Positions 33,910 to 43,363 of a stretch of 64,000 nt of DNA are shown here, piece by piece. Each line of letters starts with the position of its first letter. The first letter of the stretch is position 1. The position numbers were made by a program, and so were the translations under genes. The stretch lies in contig JBFWMG010000012.1 of assembly GCA_050251715.1 (NCBI GenBank), positions 35,289 through 99,288 on the forward strand, written 5' to 3'. Under the pieces are notes generated by a model. That model did no database searches, was not told where the DNA came from, and saw only the letters and a program-made list of their open reading frames with translations. This stretch comes from JBFWMG01 sp050251715. Lineage in GTDB: Bacteria; Desulfobacterota; Desulfovibrionia; Desulfovibrionales; Desulfovibrionaceae.

Positions 33910-35830
33910 AGCTCATCCCTCCACGTTTGAATGGTTCACGGCAATCGGCCACTATGAGGTCGGCAACTTCGTCCAGGGATTTGAGTCCGAGATTCTCCCC
34001 GCTGCGCAGCCGCACGTTCACCCCACCGGCCTCCACTTCCTGAGCCCCCACCACAAGGATGTAGGGCGTTTTTTCCATCTGGGCCTCGCGTACCTTGTAG
34101 CCCAGCTTTTCGTTACGCGTATCCGCTTCAACGCGGATGCCGCGAGCGACGAGCGCATCCATCGCCTTTTCGGCGAAGGGGATGTGCGCGTCGGTCACGG
34201 TCAGAATTCTCGCCTGCACCGGGGCAAGCCATGTGGGGAACGCACCCGAAAAATGCTCGATGAGCACGCCAAGGAAGCGCTCCAGCGACCCCAGGATGGT
34301 CCGATGCAGCATCACCGGGCGGTGTCTCTCACCATCCTGGCCTATATAAACCAAGTCAAACCGCTCCGGCAAGGTGAAATCGCACTGGATGGTCGTGCAC
34401 TGCCACCGCCGCTCTATGGCATCCTTGAGCTTTATGTCAATCTTTGGCCCGTAGAACGCGCCGTCGCCCTCGTTGATCTGGTAGGGCAGGCCCACGGCCT
34501 TGAGCGCCTCTTCCAGGGCCAAGGTGGCGCGATCCCAGTCCTCGTCCGTTCCGATGGACTTTTCCGGCCGGGTGGACAGTTCGATTTCGTACTCGAATCC
34601 GAACAGCCCCATCACGTCCTGCGCCAGCTTGATGATGCCGATGATCTCTTCCTGCAACTGGTCCGGGCGGCACAAGAGATGCGCGTCGTCCTGGGTGAAC
34701 ATGCGCACGCGGGTCAGGCCGTGCAGCACGCCGCTGCGCTCGTGGCGGTGCACGTAGCCCAGCTCGAACATGCGGATGGGCAGGTCGCGGTAGCTGCGCG
34801 TGCGCGACTTGAAGATGAGCATGTGCGCCAGGCAGTTCATGGGCTTGATGCCGTAGGCCTGCTCGTCGATCTCCGTGAAATACATGTTTTCACGGTAGTT
34901 GTCGTAGTGGCCCGACTTTTCCCACAACTCCTTCTTGAGGATGAGCGGCCCCTGGACAAGGCTGTAGCCCCGCTTCAGGTGTTCCTTGCGCTCGAAATCC
35001 TCCAGAATGGCGCGCACGAGCATGCCCTTGGGATGCCAGATGGCCATGCCCGCGCCAGCGTCCTCGTGAAAGCTGAACAGGTCGAGTTGCGTGCCCAGCT
35101 TGCGGTGGTCGCGTTTCTTGGCCTCTTCCAACTGGTTGAGATATTTCTTCAGCGCCTTGTCGTCGGCAAACGCCGTGCCATAGATGCGCTGGAGCATCTG
35201 CCGCTTCTCGTCGCCGCGCCAGTAGGCGCCTGCCACGGACAGCAGCTTGAACGCCGGGAGCTTGCCCGTGCTGGGAATGTGCGGGCCACGGCACAGGTCC
35301 ACGAAATCGCCGTTGGTGTACACGGACACCGCGTCGCCTTCCAGGCCGGCGATGATCTCGCCCTTGTAGCTCTCGCCCATGCGGTCAAAAATCTTGAGCG
35401 CCTCGGCCTTGGTCATGTCGCGGCGGGTAAACGGCGCGTTTTCCGCCACCACCTTGGCCATTTCGGCCTCAATGGCCTCCAGGTCTTCGGGGGTGAAGGG
35501 GCGCTCGAAGTCGAAATCGTAGTAGAAGCCGTTGTCGATGGCCGGGCCGATGGTCACCTTGGCGGCGGGGAACAGGCGCTTGACCGCCGTGGCCATGATA
35601 TGGGCCGCGCTGTGGCGGACGAGGTCGAGCCCCGCGGCGCTGTCGGCGTACACGGGCTCAAGGGTGGCGCAGTCGGCGGGGAGCGGAGCGGACAGGTCGA
35701 GCATGCGCTCGCCGCACCGCACGGCAAGGGTATTCTTGGCCTTCTTGCCGCTCAGCGCGGCGGCGACAAGTTCACCCACGGGCTGGTCGGCCCGCGCGGC
35801 TACTTTTTGACCCTCGATGGACACGTCCAT
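33890..35830 (-). CDS. thrS: Threonyl-tRNA synthetase
   Basis: A 646-residue enzyme: short TGS-like N-terminus, editing/SAD domain (VRHSAAHIMATAVKRLFP), catalytic core with zinc ligand Cys in MNCLAHMLIF, RMFELGYVHRHERSGVLHGL, and anticodon domain at the C-terminus. Start 35830 fits MDVSIEGQKV with AAAGGAG ahead. It leads the translation operon; its last codons contain the infC ribosome site and start. Confidence 0.97.
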   Translation of the reverse strand: MDVSIEGQKVAARADQPVGELVAAALSGKKAKNTLAVRCGERMLDLSAPLPADCATLEPVYADSAAGLDLVRHSAAHIMATAVKRLFPAAKVTIGPAIDNGFYYDFDFERPFTPEDLEAIEAEMAKVVAENAPFTRRDMTKAEALKIFDRMGESYKGEIIAGLEGDAVSVYTNGDFVDLCRGPHIPSTGKLPAFKLLSVAGAYWRGDEKRQMLQRIYGTAFADDKALKKYLNQLEEAKKRDHRKLGTQLDLFSFHEDAGAGMAIWHPKGMLVRAILEDFERKEHLKRGYSLVQGPLILKKELWEKSGHYDNYRENMYFTEIDEQAYGIKPMNCLAHMLIFKSRTRSYRDLPIRMFELGYVHRHERSGVLHGLTRVRMFTQDDAHLLCRPDQLQEEIIGIIKLAQDVMGLFGFEYEIELSTRPEKSIGTDEDWDRATLALEEALKAVGLPYQINEGDGAFYGPKIDIKLKDAIERRWQCTTIQCDFTLPERFDLVYIGQDGERHRPVMLHRTILGSLERFLGVLIEHFSGAFPTWLAPVQARILTVTDAHIPFAEKAMDALVARGIRVEADTRNEKLGYKVREAQMEKTPYILVVGAQEVEAGGVNVRLRSGENLGLKSLDEVADLIVADCREPFKRGGMSYSFTAL

Positions 35831-35955
35831 GATGAACCGTCTCCTTTGCTCCGATACGATGCGCAACGCTCTGCATGCCGCGTTCGGGCCACCCGGTTCG
35901 GACTTCCCGGACCCTTCGCGCGGGCGCGCGCGATACATAATGCATAAACAAGAGA

Positions 35956-35973
35956 GGGAGGCCTAAGCCTCCC
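35956..35973 (-). terminator. Hairpin behind tRNA-Val
   Basis: GGGAGGC/GCCTCCC with a 4-base loop, 18 bases past the tRNA 3' end on the minus strand; T run weak (TCTCTTGTTT). Confidence 0.65.
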
Positions 35974-35990
35974 GCCCATCAGTTACTTCA

Positions 35991-36065
35991 TGGTAGGAAC
36001 GAGGAGATTTGAACTCCTGACCCCTTGCGTGTCAAGCAAGTGCTCTCCCCCTGAGCTACGCTCCT
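35991..36065 (-). tRNA. tRNA-Val(GAC)
   Basis: On the minus strand: acceptor AGGAGCG with CGTTCCT, discriminator A and encoded CCA; D arm GCTC/GAGC; anticodon stem CTTGC/GCAAG with loop TTGACAC, giving anticodon GAC; T arm AGGAG/CTCCT around TTCAAAT. 75 nt with CCA. Confidence 0.96.
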
Positions 36066-36142
36066 ACGGTGACGAGGTAGACGGGCTGTCTATCAGGCCG
36101 CTTCGGCCCTTGTCAACGAAAAAAAAATCCCGGCCCTTTTTT

Positions 36143-37063
36143 TCATGGCCGCCGGGCCTCCGCCCCTTCCCGCCCGGCCTTGCGCACCGCTTCGGCCGCC
36201 ATGCCCAAAAAGGCCTCCAGCGTGGGCGAAAGCCACATGTCTCGGTGACGCACCAGCAACACCCCCACCTCCACCGGCGCCGCGTCCCAGCGCAGCTCGG
36301 CCAGCGCGCCCCGCGCCAGATCGTCGGCCACGGCGCAGCGGGGCAGCACCGTCACCCCGGCCCCGGCCACGGCGCACCGCCGCAACGCGTCCACGCTGGT
36401 GAACTCGTGCACCGCGCGTGGCACGGCGCCCGCGTCGGCCATCATCCGCTCCAGCACCTTGCGGTAGCTGCAGTCGGTCCTCGCCAGCAGCAACGTTTCG
36501 CCCGCCAGCATGTCCACCCCCACCCGGGCCGCCCGCGCCAGTTCGTGCCCGGGGTGCGCGGCCAGCACCAACTCCTCCGAACCGAGCACCTCCACGTCCA
36601 ACGCCGCGCCGGGCACGGCGTCGGCCAACAGAAACCCCGCGTCCACCACGCCCTTGCGCAGATCCTCGGCCAGGCCGTCCAGGGTGCAGGTGGTCAGCAC
36701 GAGGCGCGCCTTGGGAAACCGCTCCGTGAACCGCCGCACCGCCTCGGGCAGCCGTTGCGCCGCCAGCGTCTCGGGCACGCGCACGGTCAGCGTGGCCCGC
36801 GCCTCGCCCTCGCCCGACAGCTCCGACCGCGCCGCCTCGGCCAGATCCACCATGCGCCGCGCGTACACCAGCAGCCGCTCCCCGGCCTCGGTCAGCCGCA
36901 CCCTGCGGCCCAGGCGGTCGAACAGCGGCACGCCCAGGTCGTGCTCCAGCGCCTGCACCTGCGCCGACACCGACGACTGCGCCAGGTGCAGCGCATGGGC
37001 CGCCCTGGTGAAACTCCTGAGCGTCGCCACCGCGTGGAACGTCTTGAGCAACTTGAATTCCAT
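36143..37063 (-). CDS. LysR-family transcriptional regulator
   Basis: A 306-residue protein with N-terminal winged helix (FKLLKTFHAVATLRSFTRAA, then LHLAQSSVSAQVQALEHDLG) and a LysR substrate-binding domain. The start 37063 has GGAGG at ideal distance; the longer frame is not used. It is divergent from the C_GCAxxG_C_C gene (157-base gap), so it likely controls that gene and the transporter after it. Confidence 0.93.
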   Translation of the reverse strand: MEFKLLKTFHAVATLRSFTRAAHALHLAQSSVSAQVQALEHDLGVPLFDRLGRRVRLTEAGERLLVYARRMVDLAEAARSELSGEGEARATLTVRVPETLAAQRLPEAVRRFTERFPKARLVLTTCTLDGLAEDLRKGVVDAGFLLADAVPGAALDVEVLGSEELVLAAHPGHELARAARVGVDMLAGETLLLARTDCSYRKVLERMMADAGAVPRAVHEFTSVDALRRCAVAGAGVTVLPRCAVADDLARGALAELRWDAAPVEVGVLLVRHRDMWLSPTLEAFLGMAAEAVRKAGREGAEARRP

Positions 37064-37220
37064 GCCGCCTCCTTCCCTCGCCCCAGGGAGCACTGCGGGC
37101 GTTCGGATTTTCCGATCACCGCCATCGGATAGTATCGTTGGACACGATGATCCATCATGCATCATCGTGGACACCGATGCAACCAACCCGGTTGCCAATA
37201 CCCGAAAAAGGAGTAGGCAC

Positions 37221-37682
37221 ATGCAAGACGAACTGGGAACACGGGCCACGGCCCTTTTCGAATCCGGCTTCCACTGCGCCGAGGCGGTAGCCGCTGCGGT
37301 CATGGAGCGGTTCGGCAACGGCAACGCCGCGGGCGATGCGGTGGAAGCGGGCAGGCTGGCGGCCGCCGCGTTCGGCGGCGGCATCGGCAAGAGCCACGAA
37401 GGCATCTGCGGCTGCATGGCGGGCGGGCTCGTGGCCCTGGGACTGCTCCAGGGACGCCGCGCCCCCGGCCTGGACTGGCAGCCCCTGGCGGATCTGGCCG
37501 TGGCTTTCCGCGACGCCTTTGCCTCGGCCGAGGGCTCGCAGCTGTGCGGCCCCCTGCTCGCGGCCTACGGCCCGCAGGACAACATGGACAAATGCAAGCT
37601 CATGGCGGGCCGCGCCGCCGCCCTGCTCGCCCGCATGATCGGGGACGCAGGCGGGGCGCCGGGAACCGTGCGACGGGACTGA
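37221..37682 (+). CDS. C_GCAxxG_C_C-type putative redox protein
   Basis: A 153-residue protein with the family's spaced cysteines: Cys19 (FHCAEAV), Cys63/Cys65 (GICGCMAGGLVALG), Cys109 (LCGPLL) and Cys125 (DKCKLM). The family (TIGR01909 type) is presumed redox-active or metal-binding; no enzyme activity is fixed. AAAAGGAG precedes ATG 37221. The next gene, a transporter, begins 3 bases after the stop, so they are one operon. Confidence 0.85.
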   Translation: MQDELGTRATALFESGFHCAEAVAAAVMERFGNGNAAGDAVEAGRLAAAAFGGGIGKSHEGICGCMAGGLVALGLLQGRRAPGLDWQPLADLAVAFRDAFASAEGSQLCGPLLAAYGPQDNMDKCKLMAGRAAALLARMIGDAGGAPGTVRRD

Positions 37683-37685
37683 GGG

Positions 37686-38657
37686 ATGTTCTTCAGGATC
37701 GGGAATTATTTCGGAAAAAATCTGGGGCGCATGTCCCTGGTGGTCATCGGGGCCGGGCTGATTTCGGGCTGGCTGGCCCCGGTGCCCGAGTTGCGCGTGG
37801 CCATGCCCGTGTTCATCTTCTGCATGCTCTATCCGGCCATGCTGCGGGTGGAGCTGTCCAGGGTGGGCGAGATAGCCCGCCGCCCCACCCTGCCGGTGCT
37901 GGCCATGGCCGTGCTCTTCGTGCTCGCGCCGCTGCTCATCTATCTCCTGTCCCAGGTCTACGCCCGTTTCTGCCCGCCGGAACAGGTGGCGGGCCTGATT
38001 CTCTATGGCCTCATGCCGTGCGGCCCCATGGTGCCCGCCTACACGGCCATGCTGCGCGGCGACGTGAACACCGCCGTGGTCACCCTGACCATCAGCCTCT
38101 TGTGCAGCATCGTCATCGTGCCGCTCTGGGCCGGGGTGCTGCTGTCGCAGTCCGTGCAGGTGGACAGCGGCATCATCCTGCTGCAAATGGTCAAAACAGT
38201 GGTCGTGCCGCTGGCTGCGGCAGAGATGACGCGGCGGCTCATCGTGGCCCGGCGCGGCCAGGCGGCGTTCACCCAGTTCCGCGACCGGTGCGGCGCGCTG
38301 ACCGGCTGGGGATTCATGGGCGTGTTCTTCACCGTGTTCCACACCAACAGCCATCTGCTGCTGGCGCAACCGCTGCTGCCGCTGGTCATCTGGCCCGCCG
38401 TGGCCAGTTTCGTCGGCGTGCAGTTCGGGCTGGGCTATCTGCTCATGCGGCTCTTGCGCCGCACGCCCGAAGACACCTCGGCCTTTCTCCTGTGCATCAC
38501 AGCGCGCAACAACGCCATTGCCATCGCCCTGGCCACGGCCGCATTCGGCGGCGCCACCGAGGTGGTCACCGCCATCACCGGCCCCCTGTGCCAGTTCCCC
38601 ATCATGCTCGGCTTCCAGGTGTTCCGCAAATGGCAGCTGCGGCGCACGGCGCGCTGA
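37686..38657 (+). CDS. BASS/ACR3-type membrane transporter
   Basis: A 323-residue protein of about ten membrane helices with the bile-acid:sodium symporter fold: LILYGLMPCGPMVPAYTAMLRG in the middle and FLLCITARNNAIAIALATAAFG near the end, both like the crossover helices of ACR3/arsenite exporters. The Cys in MPCGPM echoes the ACR3 catalytic cysteine. Substrate may be arsenite or an organic anion; there is no arsR or arsC here. The gene ends 3 bases from the converging EamA gene, without a terminator. Confidence 0.82.
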   Translation: MFFRIGNYFGKNLGRMSLVVIGAGLISGWLAPVPELRVAMPVFIFCMLYPAMLRVELSRVGEIARRPTLPVLAMAVLFVLAPLLIYLLSQVYARFCPPEQVAGLILYGLMPCGPMVPAYTAMLRGDVNTAVVTLTISLLCSIVIVPLWAGVLLSQSVQVDSGIILLQMVKTVVVPLAAAEMTRRLIVARRGQAAFTQFRDRCGALTGWGFMGVFFTVFHTNSHLLLAQPLLPLVIWPAVASFVGVQFGLGYLLMRLLRRTPEDTSAFLLCITARNNAIAIALATAAFGGATEVVTAITGPLCQFPIMLGFQVFRKWQLRRTAR

Positions 38658-38660
38658 TAA

Positions 38661-39548
38661 CTACCGCCGCGCCCCGTTGCCCAGGCTGTTGGCCAGATAC
38701 ACGCCGCAGCACACCATGCCGCCGCCCGCCAGCAGCGACCACGGCAACGGCTCGCCCAGCAGCAGCCAGCCAAACAATATGGCCGTCACCGGCACGAAAT
38801 TGATGAATACCGCCGCCCGGCCCGCGCCAATGGCCTTGACCCCTTCATAGAACCACGTGAACCCCAGCACCGTGCCGCACACGGCCAGATAGGCCAGGCA
38901 GATCCACGCGATGGGCGGATACACCGCCCACTGTTCCGCCATGCCCTCGGCAAAGGCGGGCACGGCCAACGCCAACGTGCCGAAAACACACGACCACGTC
39001 ACCGCCGCCTGCGGCGCCATATCACGCATGGCCCGCTTGCCCAGCAGCGAATACGCCACCCAGCTCGCCACGCAGCCCACAATGGCCACATCGCCCACGG
39101 ACAACGCGTCCGTGAACAACGCCGCCGGATTGCCCCGGCCAATGGCCACCGCCGCGCCGCACACGGACAGGCAAATGCCCGCGATCTTGCGCCCCGGCAG
39201 CGGCTCCTTGAAGAACAACCCCGCCAACAGCGCCGTGAGCATGGGATTGCAGGCCACAATCACCGCCGCACGCCCCGCGTGCACCGTCTGCAACCCGTAA
39301 AAGAACAACGCATTGTACGCGAACACGCCCGTCAGCCCCAGCAAAATGGCCGGAACCACCTGCCCCGCACGCAGCATGGGCAGCCCGCCCTCGCGCCGCC
39401 GCATGATCCACACCAGGCACGCCGACGCAATGGCGAACCGCAAAAACGACGCGGCGAACGGCCCCACATCCTTGGACACCAGCCGCCCCGCCACAAACGT
39501 GCCGCCCCAAAACAGCGCCATGGCGCATAATTTGACGTAAACAAGCAT
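38661..39548 (-). CDS. EamA/DMT-family transporter (third of three)
   Basis: A 295-residue ten-helix transporter with two EamA repeats (KLCAMALFWGGTFVAGRL start; NFVPVTAILFGWLLLGEPL in the second half). Start 39548 is chosen for GAGGTGG upstream and an immediate first helix. Substrate unknown. It converges on the BASS gene and is divergent from sdaA. Confidence 0.87.
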   Translation of the reverse strand: MLVYVKLCAMALFWGGTFVAGRLVSKDVGPFAASFLRFAIASACLVWIMRRREGGLPMLRAGQVVPAILLGLTGVFAYNALFFYGLQTVHAGRAAVIVACNPMLTALLAGLFFKEPLPGRKIAGICLSVCGAAVAIGRGNPAALFTDALSVGDVAIVGCVASWVAYSLLGKRAMRDMAPQAAVTWSCVFGTLALAVPAFAEGMAEQWAVYPPIAWICLAYLAVCGTVLGFTWFYEGVKAIGAGRAAVFINFVPVTAILFGWLLLGEPLPWSLLAGGGMVCCGVYLANSLGNGARR

Positions 39549-39679
39549 AAGCCACCTCACTGCCACGCCCCTACGCGCCACGTCTGGCGCCGTCAACACG
39601 TAAGCGCGCCCCCATTTTCCCATCCCCCCCTCTCGTCCCCCGGTTGCGGCGGCGCACGGAGTGGCATACAGGGGTAACC

Positions 39680-41041
39680 ATGGACACCATCACCACCTCG
39701 CTCTTCGAGCTGTTCAAGATCGGACCCGGCCCCAGCAGTTCGCACACCATCGGCCCCATGCGCATGGGCAACGACTTTGTCGAAGCCGCCGCCACCCTGC
39801 CCCCCGGCGCGCTGGCCCGCGCCACCGGGCTGCGCGTCACCCTGCACGGCTCCCTGTCCGCCACGGGCCGGGGCCACGGCACGCACTGCGCCATCGTGGC
39901 GGGCCTGCTCGGCCACCTGCCCGAGGCGTGTCCGCCCGGCCTGCTGGCCAGCCTGGACAACCCGGACACGCTCCATACGGTACGCGTGGGCAACGCCGCC
40001 CTTCCCCTGCGCCTCGCCGACATCGTGTTCGGGCCGGTGGTGCACGACCATCCCTACAACAATACCTTGAGCGCGGAACTGATGGCCCACGACGAGGTGC
40101 TCTTCCGCCGCGAATACTATTCCGTGGGCGGCGGATTCATCACCTGGAAGGGACGCATCGAACCCCTGCCGGGACGCCCCGCCCACCCCTACGCCAACGC
40201 GGCGGACGTGCGGCGCATCGTGCACGACAAGCGCATCTCCCTGTCCAGGCTCATGCTGGACAACGAAATGGCCATTACCGGGACGACCGAAACCGCCATC
40301 ATGGACGGCCTCGACCGCATCCTGGACGTGATGGACCAGGCCGTCACGCGCGGCCTGCGCACCGAAGGACTGCTGCCGGGCCGCCTGGGCGTGCAGCGCA
40401 AGGCGCCCACCCTGCTCAAGCAGTCCCGCTCGTTCCGCGAGGGTGAAGGCAAGCTCCTCGTGGCGCTCGACGCCTACGCCTTTGCCGCCAGCGAGGAAAA
40501 CGCCGTCGGCAACATGGTGGTCACCGCGCCCACCACCGGCGCGGCGGGCGTCATTCCCAGCGTGCTGCGCGTCATGACCCGCCACATGGGCATCGAGCGC
40601 GAACACTGCCGCGAAGCACTGCTCGCCGCCGCACTCGTCGGGTTCCTGTGCAAGCACAACGCCTCCATCGCCGGGGCGGACGTGGGCTGCCAGGGCGAAG
40701 TGGGCGTGGCCTCGGCCATGGCGGCGGCCATGCTCTGCCACGCGCTCGGCAAACCCGCCGCCGTGGTGGAAAACGCCGCCGAAGTGGCCCTGGAACACCA
40801 CCTGGGCCTCACCTGCGACCCTGTGGACGGCTACGTGCAAATCCCCTGCATCGAACGCAACGGCATGGGCGCGGTCAAAGCCTTCAACGCCTACGTCATC
40901 GCGGCCAGCGAAGACCCCGGCCACCATATGGTCGGCCTGGACGGCGCCATCATGGCCATGGCCCAGACAGGCCACGACATGTGCGCCAAATACAAGGAAA
41001 CCTCGCAGGGCGGCCTGGCCGTGTGCGCGGTGGGGTGCTGA
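39680..41041 (+). CDS. sdaA: L-serine dehydratase (one-chain, iron-sulfur)
   Basis: A 453-residue L-serine ammonia-lyase that turns serine to pyruvate and ammonia. N-terminal SLFELFKIGPGPSSSHTIGP is the beta domain signature; the C-terminal alpha domain has GADVGCQGEVGVASAMAA, HHLGLTCDPVDGYVQIPCIERN, giving the iron-sulfur cysteines. AGGGG precedes ATG 39680. The next 459 bases hold no gene, only a palindrome at 41370-41413. Confidence 0.95.
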   Translation: MDTITTSLFELFKIGPGPSSSHTIGPMRMGNDFVEAAATLPPGALARATGLRVTLHGSLSATGRGHGTHCAIVAGLLGHLPEACPPGLLASLDNPDTLHTVRVGNAALPLRLADIVFGPVVHDHPYNNTLSAELMAHDEVLFRREYYSVGGGFITWKGRIEPLPGRPAHPYANAADVRRIVHDKRISLSRLMLDNEMAITGTTETAIMDGLDRILDVMDQAVTRGLRTEGLLPGRLGVQRKAPTLLKQSRSFREGEGKLLVALDAYAFAASEENAVGNMVVTAPTTGAAGVIPSVLRVMTRHMGIEREHCREALLAAALVGFLCKHNASIAGADVGCQGEVGVASAMAAAMLCHALGKPAAVVENAAEVALEHHLGLTCDPVDGYVQIPCIERNGMGAVKAFNAYVIAASEDPGHHMVGLDGAIMAMAQTGHDMCAKYKETSQGGLAVCAVGC

Positions 41042-41369
41042 CGGACGCGCGACGCGACGGAAGAAACGGCAATGGATGACGATTTCGCGTTTCACGCTCT
41101 TCATCCCTAAAACCCACTTCGTTCGTTAAGGGCTGAAGGGCTGCGCGCGACCAGGGCTACGCGCATCTCCGCTCTCGATATCCGTAAGGTTCGCTACGCT
41201 CACCAAACGGCTATCGGCCTGCACTGCGGCAGGGTAACGACGCTGCACCCGTTTAGGCGGACAAGGTAGGCCGGGCGGGTTGAAGCGATTGCCGCCGAGA
41301 AGCGTGTCGCGGGTGGAGACGGTGGTGGCGGGAGGGTGCGCACGCCCCCCAGCCCCAAATTTCAAGGGT

Positions 41370-41413
41370 GGCGGCCGGGGAGGGACCATTCAAAAGTGCC
41401 CCTCCCGGCCGCC
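41370..41413. repeat. GC-rich inverted repeat
   Basis: GGCGGCCGGG...CCCGGCCGCC outer stem of 10 bp, with GGAGGG/CCCCTCC inside and an AT-rich loop (ACCATTCAAAAGTG). It resembles the palindrome at 7315-7350, sharing CCGGGGAGGGA. Confidence 0.8.
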
Positions 41414-41500
41414 GTTTCCTTTGCCGTTTCCCTCGCTGTTTTCTCACTACCCGCCCTCTGCCCGCTTGCGGCCTTGGCTGTGTTCATCTAGTGTTGAATA

Positions 41501-42931
41501 ATGATAAGTGAAACCTTCAAGCGGCAGTGCATCCACCACATTCTGGACGGATTGCGCGACGGGCTGTCCCACTATTCACAGCGCACGCGGGTGGCGCTCA
41601 TCTTTGCCGATACGGCGGACGCGCCGCTCCAGGTGTACGATCCGCAAGGGTTGCTGTGCGGCCACGAGCCCAAGCTCAAGGAGGTGTACCTCGATTCCGG
41701 GGCATGGCGGAAGAAGCTGTGTGGGCGCAGCCCCGCGGGCCCGCTTGAGCGGGTCACGGCCAAGGACCTCGATTTGGCGGGCCTCATTTCCTATGGGGCG
41801 CGGTCCGACGCCATTTTCTACCAGCGCTGGTTCACCGAGCACCATCCGGACATTTGTTCCCCCCTGCCGATTGAATGTTGGCTTGAGCATGCGGCGTGGC
41901 TGCTGTCGCAGAATTTTCTGGCCCAGGACGTGCTCTATCTGGAAACCGCCGGGCACGTGTTGCAGCAATGGGCCGCGCATGCGGTGCGCAACGCCATAGT
42001 GGACCTGCGGAGCCGGCTCATCGGCATGGACACGCATCTGCGCGTGTACCCCATACTGGACGCGGTGCTCGGCATCTCCAAGACACTGGAGGAAGGCGCG
42101 TGGCCCTGCGGCGAACTGGCGTTTGTGGAGCCGTCGCAACTGGGCCGCATGTTCTTTGACGCGCGCTTCCCGGTGCTGGAACGGCCCTACCTGGAGAATT
42201 TCAAGCATGTCCGCAAGCTGCTGCAAGCCGTGGAGCACACGCACCGCCGCCTGGTATCCGACGGCTCGCACATTGTCGGCGTGGCCTCGGGGCTTGCGCC
42301 CACGGGTACGCTTATCGCCGATTTCCGAGGCGACAAGGGCTTTTTGCGCTTGGACAGTTCGCTGGTGTGCAACTTCTCCGACGGCGCGTTCCACGCCTCC
42401 ACGCGCAAGGCGAACCTGGTGTTGCTGGAAGAGGCGCTCCTCGAATCGAGCCTGGACGACACCTCCGGACACGCCCTCTTTTCCATCGTGTCCGATCTGG
42501 TGCGCTGCGCCCAGCAGCGCCGCCACGGCACCACGCTGGTGCTCGATCTGCGCGCCGAACTGGACAAGCTGGCCGGGCAACACCTGGAATCGCCCTTGCC
42601 CCTGCAAAACAGCGACTGCCTGGAACTCGCCTGCTCGCTTGCCAAGGTGGACGGCGCGCTGCACATCGGCGCGGATTTGCGGCTGCACGGCTTCGCCTGC
42701 CTGCTGGACGGGCGCAGCGTGCCGGGCGAAAACCGGGCGCGCGGCGCGCGGTTCAACTCCGCCTTGCGCTTCACGTCCGAACTCAAGGACGTCATCGTGG
42801 TCGTGGTCTCTTCCGACCGCCCGGTTTCCATCATCCAGGGCGGCCTGGAGCTGACGGCCCAGTGCGCCCTGGCTCCCATGGTGTGCGGCATCGGCAGATT
42901 ACCAGAGTTGGGTGAATGGATTGACGGTTGA
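41501..42931 (+). CDS. Divergent diadenylate-cyclase (DAC)-like domain protein
   Basis: A 476-residue soluble protein. Residues ~300-455 match a DisA_N/diadenylate cyclase fold: KVDGALHIG (DGA at 384-386), then RGARFNSALRF (415-424) where classic enzymes have GTRHRAA, then VIVVVVSSDRPVSIIQGG. The N-terminal ~290 residues have no match I know and may be a sensor. It may make or bind a dinucleotide such as c-di-AMP; the lost His of RHR makes activity uncertain. No ribosome site is visible before ATG 41501. The small Cys-rich gene follows. Confidence 0.72.
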   Translation: MISETFKRQCIHHILDGLRDGLSHYSQRTRVALIFADTADAPLQVYDPQGLLCGHEPKLKEVYLDSGAWRKKLCGRSPAGPLERVTAKDLDLAGLISYGARSDAIFYQRWFTEHHPDICSPLPIECWLEHAAWLLSQNFLAQDVLYLETAGHVLQQWAAHAVRNAIVDLRSRLIGMDTHLRVYPILDAVLGISKTLEEGAWPCGELAFVEPSQLGRMFFDARFPVLERPYLENFKHVRKLLQAVEHTHRRLVSDGSHIVGVASGLAPTGTLIADFRGDKGFLRLDSSLVCNFSDGAFHASTRKANLVLLEEALLESSLDDTSGHALFSIVSDLVRCAQQRRHGTTLVLDLRAELDKLAGQHLESPLPLQNSDCLELACSLAKVDGALHIGADLRLHGFACLLDGRSVPGENRARGARFNSALRFTSELKDVIVVVVSSDRPVSIIQGGLELTAQCALAPMVCGIGRLPELGEWIDG

Positions 42932-42962
42932 TGCGGCACCGCCGCACGACAAGGAGATTCCC

Positions 42963-43181
42963 ATGGCCCCTGAAAAGTTCGAAATAAAGGCGACATGTCC
43001 CTCCTGCGGCTGCGCCTGCGCGTGCAGCTTGAGCGAAATGGAACTGCGCGACCGCACCGGCGGCGGCGATTTCATCGAGCTGACCTGCGACGCCTGCAAG
43101 GCCAAGTATGAAGCGCCGATCCGCGCCGTGTGCCTGGAATGGGACGAAATATGCGTGCAGGAAGCCTCGCGCCTGGGATAG
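42963..43181 (+). CDS. Small Cys-rich (zinc-ribbon-like) protein
   Basis: A 72-residue protein: ATCPSCGCACACSL near the start and LTCDACKAKY near 45-55, i.e. two pairs of cysteines spaced as in a zinc ribbon. AAGGAG precedes ATG 42963. It follows the DAC-like gene by 31 bases, so probably one operon. Function unknown. Confidence 0.72.
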   Translation: MAPEKFEIKATCPSCGCACACSLSEMELRDRTGGGDFIELTCDACKAKYEAPIRAVCLEWDEICVQEASRLG

Positions 43182-43363
43182 CGCGATGACGGCGCGGACC
43201 GTGGGGTTCGGCATTGTGGGCGCGGGGGTGGCGGCGGCCATGCGGCCCAGGCCTTTGGCCGCGCCTTGGCGGTGAAAGGGACACAGGATCGGATGCAAGA
43301 CGCCGCATCGCGCGGGAAAACAGGGTGCTTTGGGATGGCGTGAAGGCAGGGGAAGAGGGGGAA

